A stretch of 64,000 nucleotides of DNA from Schaedlerella arabinosiphila (GTDB lineage Bacteria; Bacillota; Clostridia; Lachnospirales; Lachnospiraceae): assembly GCF_003885045.1 (NCBI RefSeq), contig NZ_RHJS01000002.1, positions 5,139,302 to 5,203,301 on the forward strand, written 5' to 3'. Within the stretch, counting starts at the first letter, position 1, and the number at the start of each line of letters is the position of its first letter. Positions 42,844 to 52,668 of this stretch are shown piece by piece. Made by a program: the position numbers and the translations under genes. Under the pieces are notes generated by a model, which worked only from the letters and a program-made list of their open reading frames with translations, did not search any database and was not told where the DNA came from.

Positions 42844-43884
42844 ATGATTTCTTTTGAAAATGACTACAACACAGGCGCCCACCCCCAGATCCTGGCCCGT
42901 CTGGCAGAGACCAACTTAGAGCCCCTCACCGGCTACGGTGCGGACCACTTCTGCGAAAGCGCAAAGAACAAGATCCGCGAAGCCTGCGGCTGCCCGGACG
43001 CAGAGGTCGAATTTCTGGTGGGCGGCACCCAGACAAACGCGGCGGTCATTTCTACCATGCTCAAAGACTATGAAGGCGTGATCGCGGCAGACACCGGCCA
43101 CGTGAACGTCCACGAAGCCGGGGCAATCGAATATACCGGACACAAGGTTCTTGCGCTGCCCCAGAAGGAGGGCAAGCTCTCTGCGGCAGACCTGAGCTCC
43201 TACATAGCCGGTTTCTACGCCGACGAAACATATGAGCACATGGTATTTCCGGGAATGGTCTACATTTCCCACCCGACGGAATACGGCACGCTCTACACAA
43301 AGGCAGAGCTGGAAGCACTTGCAGAGGTCTGCCGCTCCCGCAGCATCCCCCTGTTTCTGGACGGCGCACGTCTCGGCTACGGACTTATGAGCCGCCATAC
43401 GGACGTGACACTGCAGGACATTGCCCGTCTGTGCGATGTATTTTACATCGGAGGAACCAAGGTGGGCGCGTTATGCGGGGAAGCCGTGGTTTTCACGAAA
43501 CAGAACCGCCCGCCTCATTTTATCAATTCCATCAAAAAGAGAGGAGCCCTGCTGGCCAAGGGAAGGCTGCTGGGCATCCAGTTCGATACTCTTTTTACGG
43601 ATAACCTGTATTTTGAGATCAGCCGCCATGCGATCAATATGGCAGAAGGATTGAAGAAGGTTCTGGAGGGCAGGCAGATTGAATTTTACCTGAAATCTCC
43701 TACCAACCAGCAGTTTGTGATCCTGGAAAATGAGCGGATCAGCGAGCTGAAAAAGGATGTGATGTTCAGCTTCTGGGAAAAGTACGACGAGAACCATACG
43801 GTGATCCGGTTTGTGACAAGCTGGGCCACTGCAGAGGAAGACCTGGCGGCGCTGGACCGGGCGCTGGAAGAGTATTCCTCCTGA
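42844..43884 (+). CDS. Low-specificity L-threonine aldolase/beta-eliminating lyase family
   Basis: 346 residues, of the PLP fold-type I aldolase family. Marks are ISFENDYNTGAHP at the N-terminus, FLVGGTQTNAAVISTML, LFLDGARLGYGL (Asp contacting PLP) and YIGGTKVGALCGEAVV, which holds the PLP Lys. It cleaves threonine or allo-threonine to glycine and acetaldehyde. The start follows AGGAGG. Codon use is more GC-biased than in the Tad operon beside it. It is a single gene with its own TATAAT-like -10 near 42762. Confidence 0.88.
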   Translation: MISFENDYNTGAHPQILARLAETNLEPLTGYGADHFCESAKNKIREACGCPDAEVEFLVGGTQTNAAVISTMLKDYEGVIAADTGHVNVHEAGAIEYTGHKVLALPQKEGKLSAADLSSYIAGFYADETYEHMVFPGMVYISHPTEYGTLYTKAELEALAEVCRSRSIPLFLDGARLGYGLMSRHTDVTLQDIARLCDVFYIGGTKVGALCGEAVVFTKQNRPPHFINSIKKRGALLAKGRLLGIQFDTLFTDNLYFEISRHAINMAEGLKKVLEGRQIEFYLKSPTNQQFVILENERISELKKDVMFSFWEKYDENHTVIRFVTSWATAEEDLAALDRALEEYSS

Positions 43885-44253
43885 AGCCGAACCATACTGT
43901 GGAAAGAATGTTCTGCATAAAGAGCCGGCTTTTTTGATCAATGAAGCTTATGAGTATCAGATCCTGCCAAGTATCGCTGTGGCTCAAAAACTGCATATCA
44001 TGCCGCGGTTTTGTAAAAACAGGCATATGAAAAAGTAGAAAGGCGCATATACACCGCCTTTCTTTTTCTTTTATAATGAACATACCGCAATGATTCAGAG
44101 CGGCAGGCGCAGGCATATCTGAGGCTGTTGGGCGTTCCGACCCATTTCAGTATGAAAGATCAGTCTTTAACAAGTAAACTAACTCAGTCCGTTTTTTCAT
44201 ACTGCTGCCGTTCTGAAGAGTTACATCAAACTTTAAAACCAGGAGGAAAAGAA
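43885..44253 (+). other. Intergenic region with terminator and a possible gene tail
   Basis: A short open frame ending at about 44038 encodes HKEPAFLINEAYEYQIL and similar protein-like text but has no start. It may be the end of a lost gene; I could not name it. A strong terminator follows (44037-44072). The rest should hold the promoter of the ABC operon; I see no clear repeat or operator there. Confidence 0.4.
44037..44072 (+). terminator. Intrinsic terminator
   Basis: GAAAGGCG (44038-44045) pairs with CGCCTTTC (44055-44062), followed by a T-rich run. Confidence 0.85.
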
Positions 44254-45549
44254 ATGAAAGCGAAAAGATTGGCAGCAGTGCTCATGAGCGGGGCTCTGGC
44301 AGCAGGAACACTTGCCGGGTGCGGCGGGGGAGGTAATAGCAGCGGAGGAGAAGGAGGGGACAGCGGTTCGGGAAAGATCGAACTGGAATTTTTTACCCAG
44401 AAAAGGGAAGCGGCCGATACTTTTGAAAAAATCATCACGCAGTTCAACGAGAGCCAGGATGAAATCAAAGTGACCCAGAATATCGTACCGGATTCTACCA
44501 GCGTTCTCATGTCCCGGGCGGCGACAGGGGATCTGCCGGATATTATCCAGGTGGGCGGCATGCAGGATTCCAACACGATGCAGTTCATGAAAGAAGGACA
44601 TTTCCTTGACATAAGCGGCATGGAATGCCTGGGACAGGTGGTTGACGATTACCAGGAGGCCATCAAATTCAAAGGGAAAAACTATGTAGTTCCAATCTCA
44701 GCCAATTTCAGCGGCGTATACTATAATAAAGACAAATTCGAGGATAAAGGCTATCAGGTGCCGGAGACCTACGACGAGCTCATGGAGCTTGCGGAAAAAA
44801 TGAAAAAGGATGGGGAGACACCATTCCTTTTCCCAGACAAGGATCCATGGACTCTGGTGCAGTGCTGGGAGGACAATATTGACGGTTCCGCCAGGGGCGG
44901 CAGGAAGCCGGTATATATGGACATTGCAAATGGAGAAACCACGTTCCAGGATGACGAGCTGTTTGCAGAGACCCTGCAGAAGGTGGTCGATATCCATGAA
45001 TACGGCCAGGGAGATACGCTGGCATTGGGATATGATCAGGCCATCAGCGACTTTGCGACCGGGAAAGCATGCATGTTCATGCAGGGAATCTGGGCGCTTC
45101 CTTCTATTAAAAAAGCAAACCCAGATATGAATGTCGGGATGTTCTCGTTCCCAAGCAACAGCGGCGATACAAAAGTGAGCATGGGCATTGACGTAAACCT
45201 GGCGATTTCTGCAAAATGCGCCAATGCGGAGGCGGCAAAAAAATTTGTAGAGTTTGCGGCTTCCAAGGACATGGTGCAGCTATATGTAGATAATGATTAT
45301 TCTCTGCCGTGTATGAAGGATGTGACGGCTAAGATTCCGGATGCGCAGGAAATTGTAGATCTGGTAGAGGACGGCAGGGGAGCGCTGCAGGTTACGGCAC
45401 TGCCGAAAGCGGTGTCTGATGAAAGGCAGAATACGATCCAGAAAGTGATTATGCCGGATGAAGGAGAGGATATTGATACATTCCTGACAAATCTGACAGA
45501 GACATTTATGGAAAATAAAGATGAATTTCTGGAGCTTTATGGAGAATGA
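44254..45549 (+). CDS. CUT1 ABC transporter sugar-binding lipoprotein
   Basis: 431 residues from ATG 44254 (AGGAGG upstream); the frame extends further up without a start signal. The lipoprotein signal is AAGTLAGCGGGG, giving an N-terminal lipid-anchored Cys. The rest is a family-1 solute-binding protein (IELEFFTQKREAADTFEKIITQFNESQ, YYNKDKFEDKGYQVPETYDELMELAEKMK, FMQGIWALPSIKKANPDMNVG). It captures an oligo- or monosaccharide outside the cell. Two permease genes follow. No ATPase is encoded here, so a shared MsmK-like ATPase elsewhere is expected. Confidence 0.92.
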   Translation: MKAKRLAAVLMSGALAAGTLAGCGGGGNSSGGEGGDSGSGKIELEFFTQKREAADTFEKIITQFNESQDEIKVTQNIVPDSTSVLMSRAATGDLPDIIQVGGMQDSNTMQFMKEGHFLDISGMECLGQVVDDYQEAIKFKGKNYVVPISANFSGVYYNKDKFEDKGYQVPETYDELMELAEKMKKDGETPFLFPDKDPWTLVQCWEDNIDGSARGGRKPVYMDIANGETTFQDDELFAETLQKVVDIHEYGQGDTLALGYDQAISDFATGKACMFMQGIWALPSIKKANPDMNVGMFSFPSNSGDTKVSMGIDVNLAISAKCANAEAAKKFVEFAASKDMVQLYVDNDYSLPCMKDVTAKIPDAQEIVDLVEDGRGALQVTALPKAVSDERQNTIQKVIMPDEGEDIDTFLTNLTETFMENKDEFLELYGE

Positions 45550-45596
45550 AGGCTGCAGGCCGCTGCTGCTGACAAGAAAGGAGAACGGCTTTCTAC

Positions 45597-46478
45597 ATGA
45601 AAAGGACAAAGCTTTTACAAAGAAACCAAATATTATTTTTGTTTACACTGCCGATTCTTTTAATGTACTGCATATTTTTTATAGTTCCTCTTCTGATGGG
45701 GATGAAAAACAGCTTTACAGACTGGTCTGGGACGAGTCCGGATTACAACTTTATCGGCATCGAAAATTACATAGGGATTTTCGGGGATGAACGTTTTCGA
45801 AACGCATTATGGTTTAACTTCAAATATACATTTTTGCTGACCGCCGCGACCATGGTGATCTCCCTGGCCCTTGCGCTGATCCTGAACCAGAAGATCAAGG
45901 CAAGAGGATTATTTCGTTCGATCTATTTCCTTCCGGCAGTCCTGAGTCTTGTAACCGTAGGACTGATATGGAATGAATTATTTTACCGGATGATTCCTGC
46001 CATTGGAGAGGCTACCGGATGGGGGCTCTTCCAGTCCAGCTGGCTGGGAAGCCCGAAGCTGGCCATGTATGCCATCCTGATCGTAAATTTGTGGCAGGGA
46101 TGCGCGACGCCGATCGTACTGCTGATTGCCGGATTGCAGAGTGTGCCGGAAGATCTGTATGAAGCGGCTTCCATTGACGGCGCGACCGCCTGGGATAAGT
46201 TCCGGGCCATAACGATCCCATATCTGATCCCGGTGCTGAATATGGTATTTGTTACCTGCGTGAAGGGCGGGCTTACCACATTTGACTATATCAAGGCGAT
46301 GACCGACGGCGGCCCGATGCAGTCTACGGAATCGGTGGGCATCCTGATCTACAACCATGCCATGCAGGAAGGAAAATTCGGCTATTCCGTGGCAGAGTCC
46401 ATGATCCTGTTTGTGATCATCGCGCTGGTATCTGTTGCTACCATGCGGATGTCCAACGGTAAGAAAGTAGGTGACTGA
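45597..46478 (+). CDS. CUT1 sugar ABC transporter permease (MalF/UgpA type)
   Basis: 293 residues with six helices. The EAA loop, EDLYEAASIDGATAWDKFRAITIPYLIP, contacts the ATPase. The N-terminus has QRNQILFLFTLPILLMYCIFF. It pairs with the next gene to form the membrane channel. Confidence 0.92.
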   Translation: MKRTKLLQRNQILFLFTLPILLMYCIFFIVPLLMGMKNSFTDWSGTSPDYNFIGIENYIGIFGDERFRNALWFNFKYTFLLTAATMVISLALALILNQKIKARGLFRSIYFLPAVLSLVTVGLIWNELFYRMIPAIGEATGWGLFQSSWLGSPKLAMYAILIVNLWQGCATPIVLLIAGLQSVPEDLYEAASIDGATAWDKFRAITIPYLIPVLNMVFVTCVKGGLTTFDYIKAMTDGGPMQSTESVGILIYNHAMQEGKFGYSVAESMILFVIIALVSVATMRMSNGKKVGD

Positions 46479-46479
46479 T

Positions 46480-47319
46480 ATGACAAAAGGAAAAAAGATA
46501 TTCAGCAGATCCATATCCTATATCATAGCGGCGGCAGGCGTGCTCGTGATTCTCCTTCCGTTCTATGTAACCCTGATCACGGCATTTAAAACGCCGCAGG
46601 AATCAGCGCAGAACTTCTTCGCGTTTCCGAAAACCCTGTATCTGGAGAATTTTAAGACGGTTTTTGCCAAAGCAGGGTATTTCAAATATTTTATGAACTC
46701 AGTGGTTGTTACGGTAAGCTCCCTGATTCTGATATATGTTCTGGTCACGATGATATCTTACTCCATTGCGCGGAACATGAAGCGGCATATTTATTATAAG
46801 ATTATCTACGGAGTGATCGTGCTGGGGATGTTTGTACCGTTTCAGGTTATCATGGTTCCGCTTGTACAGTTCATGGGCAGCCTTGGGCTTTCCAATAAAT
46901 TCGGCCTGATCCTGCTTCATGTGACCTATGCGGCAATGCAGGGGGTATTCCTGCTGGTAAGCTACATCCAGAACGTACCGGTTGACCTGGAAGAGGCAGC
47001 ATATATCGACGGATGCACCACGATGCAGGCATATGTCAAGGTAGTCCTGCCGCTGCTCAAGCCGATGACATCAACGGTGCTTGTGCTGAATGCTCTGTGG
47101 ATCTGGAATGATTTCCAGATGCCGCTGATGATCCTGAACAAGCTGCCGGATACATGGACGCTTCCGCTGTTCCAGTATAATTTTAAGTCGCAGTATTCCT
47201 TCGACTATAATATGGCGTTCGCATCTTATCTGATCGCCATGGTACCTGTGCTGATCGCATATTTTGCGGCGCAGAAGAACATCGTGGAAGGCCTCACGGC
47301 AGGCGCGGTAAAATCATAG
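46480..47319 (+). CDS. CUT1 sugar ABC transporter permease (MalG/UgpE type)
   Basis: 279 residues from ATG 46480, after GTAGGTGA; a GTG at 46471 is less likely. Six helices and the EAA loop (DLEEAAYIDGCTTMQAYVKVVLPLLKP) are clear, and the C-terminus ends NIVEGLTAGAVKS, as usual in this family. It is encoded directly after its partner. Confidence 0.92.
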   Translation: MTKGKKIFSRSISYIIAAAGVLVILLPFYVTLITAFKTPQESAQNFFAFPKTLYLENFKTVFAKAGYFKYFMNSVVVTVSSLILIYVLVTMISYSIARNMKRHIYYKIIYGVIVLGMFVPFQVIMVPLVQFMGSLGLSNKFGLILLHVTYAAMQGVFLLVSYIQNVPVDLEEAAYIDGCTTMQAYVKVVLPLLKPMTSTVLVLNALWIWNDFQMPLMILNKLPDTWTLPLFQYNFKSQYSFDYNMAFASYLIAMVPVLIAYFAAQKNIVEGLTAGAVKS

Positions 47320-47342
47320 TGTAAATAAAGGCTGTGCAAAAC

Positions 47343-47396
47343 GGCTTGCCCCTTGAAGGCATATATAGTAAAGTTGTAGTAAAAAAGGGGGGAGCC
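47343..47396 (+). promoter_or_regulatory. Hairpin covering the ribosome site of the sensor kinase
   Basis: CGGCT-TG-CCCCTT (47342-47354) can pair with AAGGGG-GG-AGCCG (47385-47397). The right arm is the Shine-Dalgarno sequence of the kinase starting at 47399. The loop is about 30 bases, including an AT-rich part. It could restrain translation of the kinase. Confidence 0.4.
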
Positions 47397-47398
47397 GG

Positions 47399-49216
47399 AT
47401 GCCAGCTTTTTTTAAAAAACTATCATTCAGAAAGAAAATACTCAGTTCCTATATTCTGTTTATCAGCATATCCTGCCTGCTCATAGCAGTCTATTTTGTC
47501 AGAAATATGGAGACTGCCAGAGAAGAAAGCTATAGCTATATGTATCAGTACGGGGAGCAGGTGAGTATGAGCACGGACGTGATTGTGTCTAATATGGACA
47601 GAATCCGTTTTTTGCATTTTATAGATGACGATATCCGGCAGATGTTTAGAAAAAGCATGGAAGATAAAACAACAGAGAAGGTGCTGGAGGAAGATAAATA
47701 TATCAAGCAGGCTCTGAACCATATGACAAATATGAACCAGTATGTGCTGCGCGCTACGGTGATCAATGAATATGGAGAGATCTTTTCCAATGTAGAAACA
47801 AATGACAAGGCATATCTGAAAAGAATGGCGCAAATCGATAAGAAGCAGGATTGGAGCGATAAAAATAAAGTATACTATACCGGAGTCTATGAAGAAGAAA
47901 TCTATCTGATCCCCTGTCAACTGGTGACCAGCATCAGTAAGATCTATGATATTGACCAGGAGGAACCTGTCGGAACCGTGTATATTGACTTGAACTTTTC
48001 CAGTATACGGCTGATGCTGGAGCAGTTATCCGCATCAGGGGATACGGGAACCAATCTGCTGATCTTTGATGAAGAGAGGGAACTGCTTTATGATTCCGGA
48101 GGGCAGGAAGAGGAATTCCTCAGTCAGCTCAGCCGGAACGAGCAGGCGGAGCTCGAAAATTTTTTGAAGGAAGACTCGGATAAGAGCGAGCTCATGATAC
48201 ATGGAGAAAAATGTCTGGCGGCAGGCACGCGGAATCAGACAACGAACTGGAAGATCCTTGCCTGGATGCCGCTGTCCCAGATTTATGCTTCGGGGTGGAA
48301 AAGTATGGTGGGAATCTTCAGCGCCATGCTGCTGCTCCTTGCGGCGGCGGTTCTGATCGGGATTTACCTGGCAGACCAGATCAGCTGTCCGGTCACTGTA
48401 CTCGCAAAAGCGATGGGGAAGGTGGAGCAGGGAAAGGTAGACCTTCTGGAAGAGGAAAAATACAGCTGGCAGGATGAGATGGGGCTGCTCCTGAGAAGCT
48501 ATAATGAGATGGGAGAGCGGATCAACGACAGCATTGAAAAGATTTATATTTACCAGATCAATCAAAAGCAGACGGAGCTGAAAATGCTGCAGTTCCAGAT
48601 CAATCCTCATTTTCTATATAATACGTTAAATACGATCAGTTCTATTGCGGCGCTTTCGGATATGGAGGAAATCGTGAAGATCGCAGATAATCTTTCCAAT
48701 ATGTTTCAGTATAACATCAAAGGGGAGGATATTGTGCCGGTGGAAAAGGAGATCCGGCATGTAAAGAATTATCTGGAGATCCAGGCCATCCGTTTTCCCG
48801 GGAAGTACCGGTTCATCTACCGGATCGCGCCGGAAACAGAAGGCCGGCGGATGCTGAAATTTCTGCTGCAGCCTCTGGCAGAAAATTCCATGCACCATGC
48901 GTTCGGGCGGATGAAGGAGATCAATGAGATCTGTCTGACCGCAAAGATACAGGGGGACGATATGATATTCCTGCTCAGGGACAACGGCATAGGCATGGAC
49001 AGGGAACAGGTTCTTAAGCTGAATCGGGAACTGGCGGATACAGATACGGGGACGCTGGTGAACCATGTGGACCGGGGAATCGGCTTAAGGAATGTGAACG
49101 CGCGTATCAAAAATTTATACGGAAAAGGATATGGGGTGCAGATATGCAGCGAGGAAGGCTGCTATACGGAGATACAGATCAGGATACGCAGGATAAAAGA
49201 GGAGGGCGGGCTTTGA
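47399..49216 (+). CDS. YesM-type sensor histidine kinase
   Basis: 605 residues. An N-terminal helix, an extracytoplasmic dCache-like sensor (about 35-300), a second helix (MVGIFSAMLLLLAAAVLIGIYLA) and a HAMP region are followed by the His_kinase domain FQINPHFLYNTLNTISSIA, which carries the phospho-His. The ATPase part has LLQPLAENSMHHAF (N-box) and DNGIGMD. It forms a two-component pair with the overlapping regulator. Together they should control the adjacent sugar transporter. Confidence 0.92.
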   Translation: MPAFFKKLSFRKKILSSYILFISISCLLIAVYFVRNMETAREESYSYMYQYGEQVSMSTDVIVSNMDRIRFLHFIDDDIRQMFRKSMEDKTTEKVLEEDKYIKQALNHMTNMNQYVLRATVINEYGEIFSNVETNDKAYLKRMAQIDKKQDWSDKNKVYYTGVYEEEIYLIPCQLVTSISKIYDIDQEEPVGTVYIDLNFSSIRLMLEQLSASGDTGTNLLIFDEERELLYDSGGQEEEFLSQLSRNEQAELENFLKEDSDKSELMIHGEKCLAAGTRNQTTNWKILAWMPLSQIYASGWKSMVGIFSAMLLLLAAAVLIGIYLADQISCPVTVLAKAMGKVEQGKVDLLEEEKYSWQDEMGLLLRSYNEMGERINDSIEKIYIYQINQKQTELKMLQFQINPHFLYNTLNTISSIAALSDMEEIVKIADNLSNMFQYNIKGEDIVPVEKEIRHVKNYLEIQAIRFPGKYRFIYRIAPETEGRRMLKFLLQPLAENSMHHAFGRMKEINEICLTAKIQGDDMIFLLRDNGIGMDREQVLKLNRELADTDTGTLVNHVDRGIGLRNVNARIKNLYGKGYGVQICSEEGCYTEIQIRIRRIKEEGGL

Positions 49217-50730
49217 AGGTTTTAATTTCAGATGATGAATATTATGCAAGAAAGGCTATGGCAAAAAAAGTGTTTCAGGCGGATCCGGACGCAGAGATTA
49301 TGGGGGATTTTGAAAATGGGGTACAGGTGCTGGAATACCTGGAAGATCATCCGGGAGAGATTGACGTGATACTAACGGATGTAAAGATGCCGGAGATGGA
49401 CGGGCTGCATCTGGCGCAGTATCTGTTTGAGCAGGAATCCCCGATTGAGGTCATTATTGTATCTGGGTATAATGAGTTCGAATATGCAAAAAAAGCCATC
49501 AGCTTTGGAGTGAGCAACTACCTGGTAAAACCGGTGCAGAAGGAGGAATTGAAAGAAGCGCTGGACAAGATTATCAGAAAACGAAAAAAATATGAAGACC
49601 GGATGCTCAGCATTACGGCAAAAAAGACGCAGCAATACCTTAGCATAGAAGAAATCGCTGCTCATGAGGAATGGAGAAGTATATTTCTGGAGCCTGTTTT
49701 CCGAAAAAAAGAAGGGAATCCTTTTTATCTTCTGGTAATCCAGAGCCGGAAAAAAGAAAAATGGACAGAGAATCCGGAAGAGGAAAGACTGCTGTTAAAG
49801 CTGAAAGAGGAATTTTCTGGGGAGTGGTTTTACTTTGAACGTTTTCAGGAAAATGTACTGCTGCTGTTCGGAGAGCGCAGGGAGATCCTGAAAAGCCTGA
49901 AACATTTTTTGAATAGGATGGGAATCCTGGGATTCAGTGAAGTGACCGTAGGGATGAGCCTGGCCCATACACAGGTTGGACACTGTGCGAAAGCATACCA
50001 GGAAGCAGTGTATGCAATCAATCAAAGGCTGGTGGACGGTTGGGGAAGGATATTTGAATTTTCCACGGATTTCAAACCGGAAAATATGCTGAGCAAGAAA
50101 AAAGAGAGCCTTCTGGAGGAAGCCATTGCGGAGAAACGGTGTGCGCAGGCGGAGGAAATAACCAGGGATATTTTGAAAAGCTGTCAGAATACCTACACCC
50201 TGTATGTGACGATCAGCAGTATTTTTAACCTGCTGTATCATTTCTTTTGCAGAAATGGCGGTGGGGAAAGGGCGGAAGGAAGTGAAAACCATGGATATAT
50301 GCTGTTTTCCTTCCGCACGGATTTATACCGTTACAGCACGCTTTCCGAAGTAGAAGATTATGTGCTGAATATCGTAAGGACCATGTGCGAAGAACAGGAG
50401 ACAAAGAGGTATCATTATATTGTATCGGAACTCCTTGCTTATGTGGCGCAGAATTACCAAAGCAATATTTCCATTGGAGAATTGGCAGAGCACAAATATT
50501 TTATGAACAGCAGTTATCTGAGCAGGCTGTTTAAGAGTGAGACAGGGCAGACATTTTCCAGCTATCTGATGGAATTCCGTATGCGGAAAGCGAAGGAACT
50601 TCTGGAAAGCGAATTGCTGAAGATCAGTGATGTGGCGGCCCTGTCGGGGTACAACGACGTGTCCCGTTTTATCCAGTATTTTAAGAAAATGTATGGTATG
50701 ACGCCGGAGGAGTACAGGGGGAAACGATAA
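49213..50730 (+). CDS. YesN-type response regulator with AraC output
   Basis: 505 residues from TTG 49213, overlapping the kinase stop by TTGA and preceded by GGAGG at 49201; the ATG at 49144 lies inside the kinase gene. The receiver has ISDDEYYARK, DVILTDVKMPEMDG (phospho-Asp) and NYLVKPV. A middle region follows, then an AraC double HTH (ISIGELAEHKYFMNSSYLSRLFKSETGQTFSSYLMEFRMRKAKELL...ISDVAALSGYNDVSRFIQYFKKMYGMTPEEYR). It probably activates the ABC operon upstream. Confidence 0.92.
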   Translation: MKVLISDDEYYARKAMAKKVFQADPDAEIMGDFENGVQVLEYLEDHPGEIDVILTDVKMPEMDGLHLAQYLFEQESPIEVIIVSGYNEFEYAKKAISFGVSNYLVKPVQKEELKEALDKIIRKRKKYEDRMLSITAKKTQQYLSIEEIAAHEEWRSIFLEPVFRKKEGNPFYLLVIQSRKKEKWTENPEEERLLLKLKEEFSGEWFYFERFQENVLLLFGERREILKSLKHFLNRMGILGFSEVTVGMSLAHTQVGHCAKAYQEAVYAINQRLVDGWGRIFEFSTDFKPENMLSKKKESLLEEAIAEKRCAQAEEITRDILKSCQNTYTLYVTISSIFNLLYHFFCRNGGGERAEGSENHGYMLFSFRTDLYRYSTLSEVEDYVLNIVRTMCEEQETKRYHYIVSELLAYVAQNYQSNISIGELAEHKYFMNSSYLSRLFKSETGQTFSSYLMEFRMRKAKELLESELLKISDVAALSGYNDVSRFIQYFKKMYGMTPEEYRGKR

Positions 50731-50835
50731 GCGGAAAAATGAAAGGAGAATGAGATGGAAAAAGATTGCAGGAAAGAAGCCGCGGAAAAGAAGATGGAAG
50801 CGCGGGAATAAAGAAATCCCGCGCGTCGTTTCCTC

Positions 50836-52386
50836 CTATACCAGCGAATGCTCCAGATAATGATCGATCAAAAATGAGTACTGCAGCAAAAACCTGGTAT
50901 CCGGATTTTCAAAGTTTAGACCCGTCAGATCTTCAATCTTCTGCCTCCGGTAATTCATCGTATTCCGATGCAGAAACAACTGCTCCGACGCGATATTCTG
51001 ATTGAACCCGCACATCGTATAGGCCCTCAGCGTATCATAAAGCCGGGTTCCCTTCTGCTGGTCGTATTCCCGCAGCACCGCCAGCGCGGGATGGCAGAAC
51101 TGGGGCAGGCGCTGCTCCCTGGAGAGCCGTTCCATCATATCATAAAACGCCAGATCCTTGTAATAATGGATATACCCCTTCACATCCATCTGCTGGGACA
51201 GGCTGCAGGCCTTCGTCGCCTGGAGATAATATTCCCGCAGCCTGGCCGGGTTGGTGAACGGGTTGCTGATCCCGGCCAGAAGCCGTTCCCGGCCGCAGGC
51301 CTCCTGAAAGCAGGATAACTCCTCAGTCAGTGTCAGGGCGGTATCCTGGGGAAGCACCACCACCGCATTGTGGTGGTAGAGAACATATAGGCTGGTCGGG
51401 AAAATGCGGGTGAGCATGGGCAGCAGTGTGGATTTCAAATAGGTTTTCCCATGATAATACAGGGGCCGCACGACCATCACGCACATATGGTCCGGAAAAT
51501 GGATCCCGCTGGTATGGATCCGCGCGCCGGCCTGCTCTGCGGGGATGCCGTCCAGGATATCGGTGAGCGTATTGTCCTGGAGACGGGAACGCAGTGTCAG
51601 GCTGTCCTGGCTGCGCAGGGCGGAATCCGCCACGATCCGGCCGATCAGCGGCAGGAATTTCCGGTATTGGGGGGCAAAATTCGGGGACTCCTGTATCATG
51701 AATACATAGCCGAACAGCGTATTGTCCACGATGATGCGGCTCAGCAGGTAGTAAAGGGCCTCATCCTCACAGCGGTGTATCTGCGGGCCCTGCTGATTGG
51801 AAAAGCCGCTGCTGCGCCGGATATCCCGGATATGCTCGATAAAGTCCGGGGGACAGAAGCCCTGCTCCACACTTTCCAGCCACAGGCTGTTCTGCAGGCG
51901 GACCGGGACAGAATTTGCCAGGAGCTTTCCGCTCATGTCGATGATCACAAGGGTGCTTTCCGCTTTTTCCGCAATGTCGCTGAGCACATTGGAAATATTC
52001 TGGCCGCTCAAAAGGGCCTGCAGCAGAGAGATATAAAGAGCCTGTGCCTGGCAGGATTCCACGAGGATATCCCGGATGCACTGCAGGATCGGGCCTGGTT
52101 CGCGGGTTTCGATTTGTGCCCAGTTCACAAAAGCATTTTCACACACAGAAGGCTTCCTCCCTCCCGTCCAGACCAGATTCAGCCCGTTTTCCGAAAGCCC
52201 GGAAAATGCGGCCTCGTCACAGGTATCTGTATCGGCAAAATAAAGGACATTCTGCACCGGGGCTTTCGGCTCCGGGCGCGGGCCGGACAGCTCCTGCACA
52301 TGGAAGATCTCCGTGTTTTCCGCAATATAGGAATCCGGCACAGGATAATCCTCTGACAGCCGGCTTAAAAAATCTGCAAAATTCAT
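50836..52386 (-). CDS. PucR/CdaR-family transcription regulator
   Basis: 516 residues. An N-terminal PucR-like domain is followed by a middle domain and a C-terminal HTH_30 (LYDTLRAYTMCGFNQNIASEQLFLHRNTMNYRRQKIEDLTGLN). Such proteins usually activate purine, sugar-acid or amino-acid catabolic genes when they bind the substrate. It is divergent from the flavin reductase/SDR operon and the most likely regulator of it. Its ATG at 52386 follows GGAGGAAATG. Confidence 0.85.
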   Translation of the reverse strand: MNFADFLSRLSEDYPVPDSYIAENTEIFHVQELSGPRPEPKAPVQNVLYFADTDTCDEAAFSGLSENGLNLVWTGGRKPSVCENAFVNWAQIETREPGPILQCIRDILVESCQAQALYISLLQALLSGQNISNVLSDIAEKAESTLVIIDMSGKLLANSVPVRLQNSLWLESVEQGFCPPDFIEHIRDIRRSSGFSNQQGPQIHRCEDEALYYLLSRIIVDNTLFGYVFMIQESPNFAPQYRKFLPLIGRIVADSALRSQDSLTLRSRLQDNTLTDILDGIPAEQAGARIHTSGIHFPDHMCVMVVRPLYYHGKTYLKSTLLPMLTRIFPTSLYVLYHHNAVVVLPQDTALTLTEELSCFQEACGRERLLAGISNPFTNPARLREYYLQATKACSLSQQMDVKGYIHYYKDLAFYDMMERLSREQRLPQFCHPALAVLREYDQQKGTRLYDTLRAYTMCGFNQNIASEQLFLHRNTMNYRRQKIEDLTGLNFENPDTRFLLQYSFLIDHYLEHSLV

Positions 52387-52668
52387 AGCATTTCCTCCGA
52401 TATTTGTGCTTTATTACTAATATACCACATAAATGCAACTCTGATATATGCATCATGAACAAAAATCACAATCTTTTTCATTCCTCTCACACATGTTAAA
52501 CCAGAGCCGCCTGTATTATCATTTACTGTAAACGGAGCGTTCCGGATACAGAACTCTGCAGGGCCTGCCGGGCCAAAACGGGGCTGGGGTTTCGTTTATC
52601 TGCGGACGGATAGGCTCTTCCGCTATCTGGTACAGGAACGCATGGGCGAAGAAAGGAGAAAATATGTT
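52387..52668. promoter_or_regulatory. Divergent promoter region of PucR and the reductase operon
   Basis: 282 bp. The PucR side has AT-rich text near 52415-52430. No strong palindrome is visible, so I cannot point to the PucR binding site. Confidence 0.35.

Noticed and set aside
51451..52356. Long plus-strand frame opposite the PucR gene
   Set aside because: It is a shadow of a GC-rich gene. The minus-strand protein has a clear PucR HTH and ribosome site.
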